Assembly (NCBI GenBank): GCA_030622395.1
Contig: JAUXGF010000205.1
Span: 1 to 5,942 of the forward strand
Origin: Calditrichaceae bacterium
GTDB taxonomy: Bacteria > Calditrichota > Calditrichia > Calditrichales > Calditrichaceae
Length of the DNA: 5,942 bases
Direction: 5' to 3'
Shown: piece after piece, positions 1 to 5,921 of the stretch
Position numbering within the stretch: the stretch's first letter is position 1
How the letters are laid out: the number at the start of each line of letters is the position of its first letter
Position numbers and translations under genes: made by a program
The notes under the pieces: generated by a model
Database searches by the model: none
What the model saw: the letters and a program-made list of their open reading frames with translations, nothing else
What the model was told of the DNA's origin: nothing

Positions 1-1
1 C

Positions 2-1510
2 AAACCCAAAGAAGCAGAAGATATGTTTTGGGATGCTATAAATAATTTAAAAGAATTTTATGAATCAGTTTTTATTTTAAACGATATGAAATATATTATG
101 GATGATAACGATTTGCGCGTTCAATTTTCTAATATTGATGAAATAAGGAATTACTACAGATGTTTCTGGAATAAAAAAAATCCCTTTCCTGGTTCTAAAA
201 CAAATATGCGGCTTGAAGAGCACTATAAACGCTTGGTTTATGCAGAAGATGCTTATCGATTTGACGGGCCAAAACTATCCATATACAATCCCGATATTCA
301 AAGAGTATTAAAGTTGCCTAAGATTTATTATCTAAAATCTATATTAAATGATAAAGGGTTGGTGTATTTGCGTTATGGTTCGGCAGATGAAAGGGCAGTG
401 TCTTTAGGAGATAATTTTGTAAGCAATGAATCATGGCTTTACAGGCAAACACAGTTCAACCCGAAACTTATTTTCCATTTTGAGATTAATCCCAGCGCCA
501 AACCAAACGATTGGCGGTTAGTATCGGTTCCGGGTAATCAGAGTATGATTGAGTCACGGTTAGGTTGGGATACGCTTTTGGATTCCTATTATACGGCAAG
601 GACAAAAGTAGATCAGATGTCCATCCGTTCAAGAATTTATATTCAAGCGCAAGAAATAATCGGGAAGGCTATGGCTTATGAACGTCCCAGAGTTGATGAT
701 AAAACACGGTTTATAACTATGTATTTGAGCGTTGCAAATTTTATTGATGATTTAGGCGAAGGTTATCAGAATATATATTTAGGAATACCTAAAACAGCGC
801 TTTTCCCTGATGGTTCTGTTAGTGATTCAAATTATTTTGAGACGAGTCTTGTTTTACAAGATTCGTTATGGAACAACATTCATAAGGAAACCAGAAATAT
901 TACATTCCATGCTTCTGACGCTTCTGTTTTTACAGATGATTTCTTTATTGATGTTTTTATAGCTTATCCAAAAGTGAACAAATTTTATACTTCATCTCAT
1001 ATCAAAGATTTAACCAATCCCGGTTTAGGCTGTCAAAGATTTATTAATAATATCAAAATCCTCCCCAAATCTTATCTAACTATGAGCGATGTTGTTTTAT
1101 CCTATGATGTATCTCCAACTGAAAAAATAGACAACTTTACGCGAAATGGTTTACGCATTATTCCAAATCCATCGGCAAAGTTTGACAAGAAAAAAGCGGT
1201 TTATCTTTATTATGAAATCTATAATTTAACCAAACATGACGGTCTGACAAATTATACAATTGAACAAATTATTGAACCAATAAGCCAACATAAAAATATA
1301 CTTAAGAAATTCATCGGTTTATTCAAATCCGATAAGGAACAGATTGTAAATATATCCAGAGAACGTCAGTGTGAAACCAAGCGCACTTTTGAGTATATAG
1401 GTGTGGATTTTAATGACAGGGCAAGCGGGCAGTATAAAATAACTATACGCATTTTTGATAATAACTCTAATCAAGAATGTGAATCCTCCGCTATACTCGA
1501 GTTATATTAA
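2..1510 (+). CDS. GWxTD domain-containing protein, 5' end outside the window
   Basis: The frame is open back to position 2 with no stop, and the first ATG (23) lacks a convincing Shine-Dalgarno, so the true start is probably off the left edge. Counting from that ATG (495 residues), the GWxTD family signature is visible: FWNKKNPFPGSKTN at 49-62, the NDKGLVYLRYGSADE strand at 109-123, and an ESWLYRQ...LIFHFEI segment at 136-155. The C-terminal part (about 390-495) has the YYEIYNLTKHDGLTNY and DRASGQYKITIRIFD strands that usually end these proteins in a beta-sandwich-like region. The eponymous motif is degenerate: SILND stands where GWxTD is expected, keeping only the Asp. The family occurs in FCB bacteria and Acidobacteriota, often with N-terminal TPRs and a signal peptide, neither visible here. 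Its molecular function is unknown; an envelope or secreted location is inference. It ends in TAA and converges on the M64 gene. Confidence 0.82.
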   Translation, partial: KPKEAEDMFWDAINNLKEFYESVFILNDMKYIMDDNDLRVQFSNIDEIRNYYRCFWNKKNPFPGSKTNMRLEEHYKRLVYAEDAYRFDGPKLSIYNPDIQRVLKLPKIYYLKSILNDKGLVYLRYGSADERAVSLGDNFVSNESWLYRQTQFNPKLIFHFEINPSAKPNDWRLVSVPGNQSMIESRLGWDTLLDSYYTARTKVDQMSIRSRIYIQAQEIIGKAMAYERPRVDDKTRFITMYLSVANFIDDLGEGYQNIYLGIPKTALFPDGSVSDSNYFETSLVLQDSLWNNIHKETRNITFHASDASVFTDDFFIDVFIAYPKVNKFYTSSHIKDLTNPGLGCQRFINNIKILPKSYLTMSDVVLSYDVSPTEKIDNFTRNGLRIIPNPSAKFDKKKAVYLYYEIYNLTKHDGLTNYTIEQIIEPISQHKNILKKFIGLFKSDKEQIVNISRERQCETKRTFEYIGVDFNDRASGQYKITIRIFDNNSNQECESSAILELY

Positions 1511-1559
1511 TACGCTTGGTTTGTTTTTCCTTTTTGAATATTTGGATTCAATAATTTAT

Positions 1560-1588
1560 TAAAAATATATTTTTATAAAAGTCTTTTA
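1560..1588. repeat. Pair of AT-only palindromes in the convergent gap (possible bidirectional terminator)
   Basis: In the 120-nt gap between the two converging stop codons there is a perfect 16-nt palindrome (TAAAAATATATTTTTA, 1560-1575), followed at once by a 13-nt near-palindrome (TAAAAGTCTTTTA, 1576-1588). The position suits transcription termination for both genes, but the stems are almost pure A:T and would be weak in RNA. No GC-rich hairpin followed by a T-run is seen in the gap, so the terminator role is only a suggestion. Confidence 0.3.
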
Positions 1589-1630
1589 ATGAGCATAGAG
1601 CAGATATCGAGCGCTTGGGAAGCCGTTTTT

Positions 1631-3103
1631 CTACTCGCTGTAATAGTTGATAACTTTAGTGATAGCATCCTGGCATACTTTGCAAAAACGGTTCTCTTTA
1701 AGTGAAAACATTAAACAATTAATCATAGGACGGTAAAGACCTTTTGATGAATAACCGGCTCCTTCAAATGCGCCGACCTTTTCATTTAAAGGGTGTTCTA
1801 TTAAAAACCGGCTGGTTTCTTTAGTGATCTTTTTTGAGCGTTCATCAAAATTATCCTTAACCTCTTTTATTTCTTTTTCCGATGCGTTGTCCTTTTTCAT
1901 CTGCTTAATTTTATCATTCAATTCGCTTTGCATTTTTTGTTTTTTCAGATTTAAGCTGTCATAAACATCCTTGTTCCAATCCGTGGGAATCTCTATATCA
2001 TTTGAGAGTATATCTTTCCATTTGATTTTATCGGGATTAAGCAATGCCGTGATATTAGGTTCCGTTGGTTCAACTCCTTTAGGATAAAAATCATTGTAAG
2101 TTGTTGAAGAAGTATAATACTCATCAGCAAGACCAGCGAATGAATGTCCGAATTCATGGATAAGAACACGATCATTCCACTGATTATGCGCGGTAAAAAC
2201 AGCATAATTATTATAAATACCCCCGCCGCCGTAACGTTTGCTGTTTACCATAATAAGGATGGCGTCATAAGGAACCTGTGCGGCGATATCTCTTAAAGTT
2301 TTATTGTCTTCAGTCAGCAAATATCTGTCTATATCAAGCGCGTTGAAAGATGCATTTACAGCGCTGTTTTTATAAATCCCTTTTGTAGGCTGATCAATGC
2401 CGCTTTCTAAAGACGGGCTAAAGATCCCATAAACATTGAATTTCTTTTTATTTTTATTATACGGTTCAAAACCGAAAAGAATTTCCGTATGCTTTTTTAA
2501 ATCTGTTTTGAATTTGTTTTCTTCTTCAGCCGTGTAACCTTCGGCGATAAAAACAATGTCCACTTTTTTGTGCGGGTCGCCGTTTTTAATTATTTTATAA
2601 ATTTTATCGCCTCTGCCCGGCTGTTCTTTTATAATGTGAATATCATCAGGATAAATTTTCTTAATAAAAATGGGATGCAAAACATTTTTCTTATCCCGCG
2701 CTTCAATCACAAATAAAACAGGCTTTTTTGGATAAGGAATGAGTGCGGATTCATGATAAGTTCTATTTACTCCTTTTATTGCGGATTCGGTTGTCCTGTA
2801 CTCTGCAAATATGCAATTATACCCTTTGGAGAAAATAAGTTTGTTCGCGGCGATATCATATATTTTAATGAAGTTTCGTCCATTATTAAACGGATCGATC
2901 AAATTATCAGGATTTCCGGCCCAGGCGCCTTGCCGGTAAATTTGATCAATAGTAATAATTTCCTCATCGGCGTCCCCAATGCGGAAATAATCAATGCGCA
3001 TTGTTTTATTAACAAAATAATCATCAAAAACAATATCGCCTTTACTAAAAAGTAAAACCGGGATTATTATAATAAATAATATAAAGTTGAATAAATATTT
3101 CAT
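1631..3103 (-). CDS. Secreted peptidase family M64 (IgA-peptidase-like) zinc metalloprotease
   Basis: This is a 490-residue putative zinc endopeptidase exported from the cytoplasm. A hydrophobic signal peptide covers residues 1-20 (MKYLFNF...VLLFS, then KGD). Residues about 24-160 match the M64 N-terminal beta domain (TMRIDYFRIGDADEEIITI, QGAWAGNPDNLIDPFNNG). The catalytic domain starts near 175 (KKVDIVFIAEGYT, 180-191) and contains HEFGHSFAGLADEYY at 316-330, giving H316 and H320 as zinc ligands, E317 as catalytic base, and D327 as the likely third ligand. The family's C-terminal block VGAFEGAGYSSKGLYRP is at 443-459, followed by Cys463, Cys474 and Cys477. A charged Lys/Glu-rich helical stretch at about 384-430 separates the catalytic core from this block. 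The ATG is supported by GAGAGG about 7 nt upstream. The family is named for the Clostridium ramosum IgA protease; the substrate of this protein cannot be told from sequence. It is preceded by its own candidate promoter. Confidence 0.9.
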   Translation of the reverse strand: MKYLFNFILFIIIIPVLLFSKGDIVFDDYFVNKTMRIDYFRIGDADEEIITIDQIYRQGAWAGNPDNLIDPFNNGRNFIKIYDIAANKLIFSKGYNCIFAEYRTTESAIKGVNRTYHESALIPYPKKPVLFVIEARDKKNVLHPIFIKKIYPDDIHIIKEQPGRGDKIYKIIKNGDPHKKVDIVFIAEGYTAEEENKFKTDLKKHTEILFGFEPYNKNKKKFNVYGIFSPSLESGIDQPTKGIYKNSAVNASFNALDIDRYLLTEDNKTLRDIAAQVPYDAILIMVNSKRYGGGGIYNNYAVFTAHNQWNDRVLIHEFGHSFAGLADEYYTSSTTYNDFYPKGVEPTEPNITALLNPDKIKWKDILSNDIEIPTDWNKDVYDSLNLKKQKMQSELNDKIKQMKKDNASEKEIKEVKDNFDERSKKITKETSRFLIEHPLNEKVGAFEGAGYSSKGLYRPMINCLMFSLKENRFCKVCQDAITKVINYYSE

Positions 3104-3125
3104 AACCGCCTCTCAGAATAAATTA

Positions 3126-3131
3126 ATTATA
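3126..3131 (-). promoter_or_regulatory. Candidate -10 element of the M64 peptidase gene
   Basis: On the minus strand, TATAAT lies 22 nt upstream of the peptidase ATG, followed by an AT-rich stretch and a clear Shine-Dalgarno. This would give a short leader of about 16 nt. At 17-nt spacing the -35 position (3149-3154) reads AACAAT, a poor match that falls inside the octamer repeat array. The organism's sigma-factor consensus is unknown and the region is very AT-rich, so a chance match is possible. Confidence 0.35.
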
Positions 3132-3137
3132 AAAAAT

Positions 3138-3171
3138 TGAATTAATGAATTGTTGAATTATTGAATTAATG
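3138..3171. repeat. Octamer tandem array (4 units) upstream of the M64 gene
   Basis: On the plus strand four consecutive 8-nt units read TGAATTAA, TGAATTGT, TGAATTAT and TGAATTAA, then a partial TG. The core TGAATT is invariant and only the last two bases vary. The array sits 35-68 nt upstream of the peptidase start and overlaps the region where its -35 hexamer would lie. Confidence 0.8.
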
Positions 3172-3178
3172 CTTGTCT

Positions 3179-3212
3179 GTAATCAGGAATCCGCTATACT
3201 TAACTCTGATAC
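3179..3212 (+). repeat. Imperfect hairpin repeat element, copy A
   Basis: The left arm GTAATCAG (3179-3186) pairs with the right arm CTGATAC (3206-3212), with one bulged base. The loop contains CCGCTATACTTAACT. The element is the inverted counterpart of the hairpin at 4157-4190: 3191-3216 matches the reverse complement of 4154-4179 at 22 of 26 positions, including an unbroken 14-nt CTTAACTCTGATAC. The two copies flank the DUF6125-like gene. It has no T-run suited to an intrinsic terminator, so a small dispersed palindromic repeat is the more likely reading. Confidence 0.7.
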
Positions 3213-3218
3213 AAGAAA

Positions 3219-3272
3219 AATTCCCATTTCCCAATTCCTAATTCTTAATTCCCATTTCTTACTTCCTACTTC
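3219..3272 (-). repeat. Heptamer tandem array (7.7 units) overlapping the 3' end of the DUF6125-like gene
   Basis: Read on the minus strand from 3272, the sequence divides into 7-nt units with no gap: GAAGTAG, GAAGTAA, GAAATGG, GAATTAA, GAATTAG, GAATTGG, GAAATGG, then partial GAATT. GAA opens every unit and T is fixed at position 5. The first two units supply the last coding bases and the TAA stop of the neighbouring gene. Similar degenerate heptamer arrays are known as short tandemly repeated repetitive sequences in cyanobacteria and occur elsewhere; any relation here is only by form. Confidence 0.8.
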
Positions 3273-4035
3273 TCGCGAAGCGACCCTTTTGGGGCTCTTG
3301 CGTGAAACGCCAGGCGCAGTACCATTCATCCGGATGCTCATCCGGCGGGCAGGCGATACACTCTGTTTTTATTCCGGGATCAATGGACTCTACAAAGGTC
3401 GTATATTCAGCCATGCCGCCCGACTTACAGGGATAGTCGTCAAGTCCCTTACGTTTTCTGGCTGCCTGAACCCGGCAGTTGTTCATCTGAAAAATAAAAC
3501 TAGACGGGGTTTCCTCTACAATTGACTGCTCATTGACAGCGGCGTACATCCGAAATTGCAAGGCCTTTTTTAATCCTTCCAACCCCGCTTTTTCGGGAAG
3601 ACCTAAAAAGCGCTTTATTGACCAGGCTTCAAAAGGAGAAAATTGCGCCCAGCAGGAATCGTTGCAGCGCTTAGCGTCGAACATGCCCCTGGAAAATTCC
3701 ACAGCCTGAAACCACACTCCATCATTAGCCAACCAATTGACTGCGATGCTTTCTTTTAGCGCTGATAATTTTTCTTTGGGCAGGTCTAACAGAGGTTTGG
3801 GAATATTTTCCTTCATTTCAAACCCTAAAGCTTTAGACAATCTTTTCATTTGAATGCCGTAACTCCGCTCATATACAGATTTGAGAATTTCCTGAGCCTT
3901 TTCCCGTCCAAACTGATGCTGCGCTTCCGCAAACCACATAGCGTGATGCATCATAAGGCGGTGAAAAAAATCCATAATAAATAGAACCGTATCTTCGTGA
4001 TTCAGCTCTTCCGGCAAATTGACGTCTTGCTTCAT
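3259..4035 (-). CDS. Cys-rich cytosolic protein, probable DUF6125 family
   Basis: This 258-residue soluble protein has no signal peptide or membrane segment. Its N-terminal half is helical (HEDTVLFIMDFFHRLMMHHAMWFAEAQHQFG, 13-43), and its C-terminal half carries seven Cys: C124 and C128 (RCNDSCW), C187 (NCRVQAARKRKG), C203 (YPCKSGG), C226 and C229 (ECIACPPDEHPDEWYC) and C240. I recognise the NCRVQ-ARKRKG, PCKS, IDP-IKT-C and CPPD-HP-EWYCAW blocks as those of the DUF6125 'cytosolic protein' group; its function is not established. The Cys pattern suggests metal or cofactor binding, which is inference. A more distant alternative is the L-2-amino-thiazoline-4-carboxylate hydrolase-like fold. The ATG is supported by CAGGA about 6 nt upstream. 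The tail after FTQEPQ (KGRFARSRK, 250-258) is basic, and its last codons lie in the heptamer array, so it is probably not part of the fold. G+C is higher than in the two genes to the left. The 324-nt upstream and 155-nt downstream gaps suggest its own transcript. Confidence 0.8.
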   Translation of the reverse strand: MKQDVNLPEELNHEDTVLFIMDFFHRLMMHHAMWFAEAQHQFGREKAQEILKSVYERSYGIQMKRLSKALGFEMKENIPKPLLDLPKEKLSALKESIAVNWLANDGVWFQAVEFSRGMFDAKRCNDSCWAQFSPFEAWSIKRFLGLPEKAGLEGLKKALQFRMYAAVNEQSIVEETPSSFIFQMNNCRVQAARKRKGLDDYPCKSGGMAEYTTFVESIDPGIKTECIACPPDEHPDEWYCAWRFTQEPQKGRFARSRK

Positions 4036-4089
4036 AAATATCCTGCTTTCTGTGTTTTTGTATTGTTAATTTTAAACTACGAAACTCAG

Positions 4090-4107
4090 ATCCCAAAGCG
4101 TTGGGAT
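4090..4107. repeat. Perfect 7-bp inverted repeat ATCCCAA-N4-TTGGGAT
   Basis: ATCCCAA (4090-4096) and TTGGGAT (4101-4107) are exact reverse complements around AGCG. It lies 55-72 nt upstream of the DUF6125-like ATG. It could be an operator, an RNA hairpin in a long leader, or a dispersed palindromic repeat; only this one copy is in the window. The minus strand reads CCCAACGCTTTGGGA here, the general form of many bacterial dispersed palindromes. Confidence 0.5.
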
Positions 4108-4156
4108 AAAACCAAGAAACATTATTTCTCTCTAAGCCCATTGAATAATTTGCTCT

Positions 4157-4190
4157 CGTATCAGAGTTAAGCGCAGCGGTCTCTGATACG
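4157..4190 (-). repeat. Hairpin repeat element, copy B (perfect 10-bp stem)
   Basis: CGTATCAGAG (4157-4166) and CTCTGATACG (4181-4190) are exact reverse complements around a 14-nt loop. On the minus strand the loop reads ACCGCTGCGCTTAA. This is the inverted, better-paired counterpart of the element at 3179-3212. It is 122 nt upstream of the DUF6125-like start and 170 nt past the symporter stop, with no T-run next to it, so a small dispersed repeat is more likely than a terminator. Confidence 0.75.
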
Positions 4191-4210
4191 CCGCGACGTT
4201 TCAATAATAT

Positions 4211-4235
4211 TGATTGGAATATATCGCCCCAATCA
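4211..4235. repeat. 7-bp inverted repeat TGATTGG-N11-CCAATCA
   Basis: TGATTGG (4211-4217) and CCAATCA (4229-4235) are exact reverse complements separated by AATATATCGCC. The arm spacing, centre to centre about 18 nt, would suit either a dimeric regulator site or a small RNA hairpin. It lies 20 nt from hairpin copy B and may belong to the same repeat block. No function can be assigned. Confidence 0.4.
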
Positions 4236-4309
4236 TGAAAAATATCCAATTTCCGATTTAGGGATCACAACATGAAAAAATCATCTATACCCCTCGGTGT
4301 TATGTCTGC

Positions 4310-4322
4310 AAAGCCCTGCTTT
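4310..4322 (-). terminator. Weak hairpin downstream of the symporter gene
   Basis: AAAGC and GCTTT pair around a 3-nt loop, 38-50 nt past the symporter stop. It is the only compact hairpin soon after that gene. It is short and not followed by a T-run on the minus strand (GCAGACATA follows), so it does not meet the usual intrinsic-terminator pattern. Confidence 0.18.
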
Positions 4323-4359
4323 ATTAAGGGGGAATAGTTACATTCTATAATGACGAAAT

Positions 4360-5706
4360 CTAATCAAAAACCCCAAACAAATTGAGCAAAATTATAAACA
4401 CTACCGCCGGGATAAAGAAGCGGATCATAAATATCCAAAGCGGTCTGATTTTGGAAAACCCGGGAGCGCCGGTTTGAATTTCATCGCTTGCTTTATTTGC
4501 GCCCCAAACCCAGCCGATAAAAATTGAAAGTATAAAAGCGCCGAAAGCCAGAGAAAAATCGCCAAAAACAAAACTCATCTGGCTTAGAAAATCAGGCGAA
4601 GTTAATCTTGCGGGAATCAATCCGAAATTAGTAAAAAAATCGCTGGCTCCTTGTGAAAGCGCAGACGGGATACCGATTATAAAAGTAAGCGCGGCGACAA
4701 TCCAAACAATCCTTTTACGGTTTGCTTTTTTTTCATCAACCATAAAAGCTACCGGCACTTCTAAAAGAGAAATAGTAGAAGTTAGAGCGGCAACTGAAAG
4801 CAGTATAAAAAAGAACGCCCCTACAATCAGACCGCCGGGCATTTGGGCGAACAATTTGGGAAAAATTACAAATACCAGTTTCGGTCCAGCTTCCGGGCTT
4901 TCGCCCATGGCAAAAAGGGCGGGAAAGATTATCAAGCCAGCCATAATTGCAATTAACGTATCGAACATACCGATGTAAATCGCGCCGGATATAATATTTT
5001 CCTTTTTTGAAAGATAACTGCCGTAGGTTATCATTAACCCCATTCCCAGGCTCATTGAGAAAAAAGCCTGCCCCAAAGCGGCGAGTATCGTTTTCCCTGT
5101 AATTTTAGAAAAATCCGGTTTCAGATAAAACGCTAACCCTTTACCGGATCCCTCAAGCGTATTTGAATAAATAATTAAACTTATCAAAAGAATTAACAAT
5201 ACAGGCATTAATATTTTCGACCAGCGTTCAATACCCCCTTCCACGCCGCCGTGAACGATAAGCGCTGTGAGGGCAATAAAAAATGCAAAAAGCAAAATAA
5301 TAAGCCAGGGATCAGAAATATATTCATTAAATCCGCCGGGATTACCTACCGCCATTTTATAAATGTAACCTACTGTCCAGCCGGCAATAACGCCATAAAA
5401 GGATAAAATACCCACGCCGGTTAACACCCCTAAATAACCGGCCCATTTCCAGGTTGAACCCGGCTTGATTGCGTCAATTGCCCCGACCGGGTTACGCTGC
5501 GACGAGCGCCCGAGCGCTAATTCCGCAAACATATACGGCAGACCGATAACAATAACAAAAAAGATATATAACAAAACAAAAGCCGCGCCGCCGTTTTCCC
5601 CCACTACATAAGGGAATCGCCAGATATTGCCCAACCCGATGGCTGATCCGGCAGCCGCAAAAATAAAACCTATTTTGGAACTCCACTGCCCTCTTTCCGT
5701 CTGCAT
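4360..5706 (-). CDS. Sodium-dependent symporter of the NSS (SNF) family
   Basis: This 448-residue inner-membrane protein probably couples Na+ entry to uptake of an amino acid or related solute. The N-terminus is a textbook NSS TM1: GQWSSKIGFIFAAAG, then SAIGLGNIWRFPY (21-33), with N27 at the place of the LeuT sodium ligand. TM2 has PYMFAELALGR (57-67); TM3 has SFYGVIAGW, with Tyr104 at the LeuT Tyr108 site. The unwound TM6 is FFSMSLGMGLMITYGSYL (215-232), and TM8 has LTSTISLLEVP (308-318), with T309 and S310 at the second sodium site. D249 in TM7 corresponds to LeuT Glu290, consistent with chloride-independent transport. Hydrophobicity ends after 11 segments, the usual number for bacterial members such as Tyt1 and MhsT. 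The substrate cannot be assigned. AGGAG 9 nt upstream supports the ATG, and a TATACAAT lies about 37 nt upstream. The long gap downstream suggests a monocistronic gene. Confidence 0.95.
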   Translation of the reverse strand: MQTERGQWSSKIGFIFAAAGSAIGLGNIWRFPYVVGENGGAAFVLLYIFFVIVIGLPYMFAELALGRSSQRNPVGAIDAIKPGSTWKWAGYLGVLTGVGILSFYGVIAGWTVGYIYKMAVGNPGGFNEYISDPWLIILLFAFFIALTALIVHGGVEGGIERWSKILMPVLLILLISLIIYSNTLEGSGKGLAFYLKPDFSKITGKTILAALGQAFFSMSLGMGLMITYGSYLSKKENIISGAIYIGMFDTLIAIMAGLIIFPALFAMGESPEAGPKLVFVIFPKLFAQMPGGLIVGAFFFILLSVAALTSTISLLEVPVAFMVDEKKANRKRIVWIVAALTFIIGIPSALSQGASDFFTNFGLIPARLTSPDFLSQMSFVFGDFSLAFGAFILSIFIGWVWGANKASDEIQTGAPGFSKIRPLWIFMIRFFIPAVVFIILLNLFGVFD

Positions 5707-5827
5707 GGATTAAATCTCCTTTTTAATTTTTTCCGACAGCAAATTGTATAATCACGATTATTTCAACAATATGAAGGAATAAACTCATATGGGCTTTTCC
5801 GTCTTCAACAAACAATGCACGAATGTG

Positions 5828-5841
5828 TCCCGAAATCGGGA
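5828..5841. repeat. Palindrome TCCCGA-AA-TCGGGA
   Basis: This is a 14-nt inverted repeat with 6-bp arms. The same CCCGA(A/T)(A/T)TCGGG pattern recurs about 50 nt away at 5879-5890, so the two may be copies of one site or repeat. They lie 122 nt or more upstream of the symporter start, rather far for a classical repressor site. Confidence 0.5.
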
Positions 5842-5878
5842 AAAGTTTTGTGTATATTTTACCCATCCCTGCTTGCAT

Positions 5879-5890
5879 CCCGATATCGGG
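5879..5890. repeat. Perfect 12-nt palindrome CCCGATATCGGG
   Basis: The sequence is its own reverse complement and matches the palindrome at 5828-5841 in 11 of its 12 bases. It sits just left of the 10-bp stem-loop at 5895-5921, inside the outer inverted pair 5856-5936. Confidence 0.5.
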
Positions 5891-5894
5891 GTAG

Positions 5895-5921
5895 CCCTTC
5901 CCTAATACAAATAGGGAAGGG
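5895..5921. repeat. Perfect 10-bp stem-loop CCCTTCCCTA-N7-TAGGGAAGGG
   Basis: The two 10-nt arms (5895-5904 and 5912-5921) are exact reverse complements around ATACAAA. It is the most stable-looking hairpin in the window. Neither strand has a T-run on the 3' side, so it is not a standard intrinsic terminator. CCCTTCCCTA/TAGGGAAGGG arms resemble small dispersed hairpin repeats seen in many genomes; only one copy is present here. Confidence 0.65.

Larger units (their letters stand above)
4036..4359. other. 324-nt intergenic region, leader of the DUF6125-like gene plus inverted repeats
   Basis: No credible gene lies here. The gap follows the symporter stop and precedes the DUF6125-like start. 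It holds four inverted repeats (4090-4107, 4157-4190, 4211-4235 and 4310-4322), and the promoter of the DUF6125-like gene must lie here if that gene is transcribed separately. The stretch just upstream of that start (4036-4080) is AT-rich, but I could not pick a -35/-10 pair with confidence. No strong hairpin plus T-run follows the symporter gene. Confidence 0.6.

Noticed and set aside
1610..1640. GCTT-GGG-AAGC followed by GTTTTT near the end of the M64 gene as a plus-strand terminator
   Set aside because: The stem is only 4 bp and the T-run starts two bases after it; too weak to call.
1993..2205. Minus-strand 70-codon frame inside the M64 gene
   Set aside because: It is an out-of-frame shadow across the HEFGH region, which is correctly read in the main frame.
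2753..3055. Plus-strand open frame of 100 codons antisense to the M64 gene
   Set aside because: It lies wholly inside the M64 signal peptide and N-terminal domain coding region, with no domain of its own.
3138..3272. Tandem repeats as a CRISPR array
   Set aside because: Units of 7 and 8 nt follow each other with no spacers, and no cas genes are present.
3169..3525. Plus-strand open frame of 118 codons over the repeats and the end of the DUF6125-like gene
   Set aside because: It starts in the octamer array, reads through hairpin A and the heptamer array, and is antisense to a gene with clear family blocks; its Ser/Leu-rich start is repeat translation.
3869..4249. Minus-strand open frame of 126 codons starting with TTG in the symporter/DUF6125 gap
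   Set aside because: It runs through hairpin copy B and then 167 nt into the well-supported DUF6125-like gene in another frame; the translation has no recognisable domain and looks repeat-derived.
5492..5686. Minus-strand 64-codon frame inside the symporter gene
   Set aside because: It overlaps the TM1-TM2 coding region, where the main frame has textbook NSS motifs.
5789..5905. Plus-strand 38-codon frame starting ATGGGC with AAGGA about 10 nt upstream
   Set aside because: It reads through two palindromes and ends in the stem-loop; no signal, domain or repeat-free coding character, so a chance frame is more likely.
5895..5921. Stem-loop as a Rho-independent terminator
   Set aside because: The stem is strong, but the bases after it are GAAAAG on the plus strand and CTACCC on the minus strand, with no T-run.
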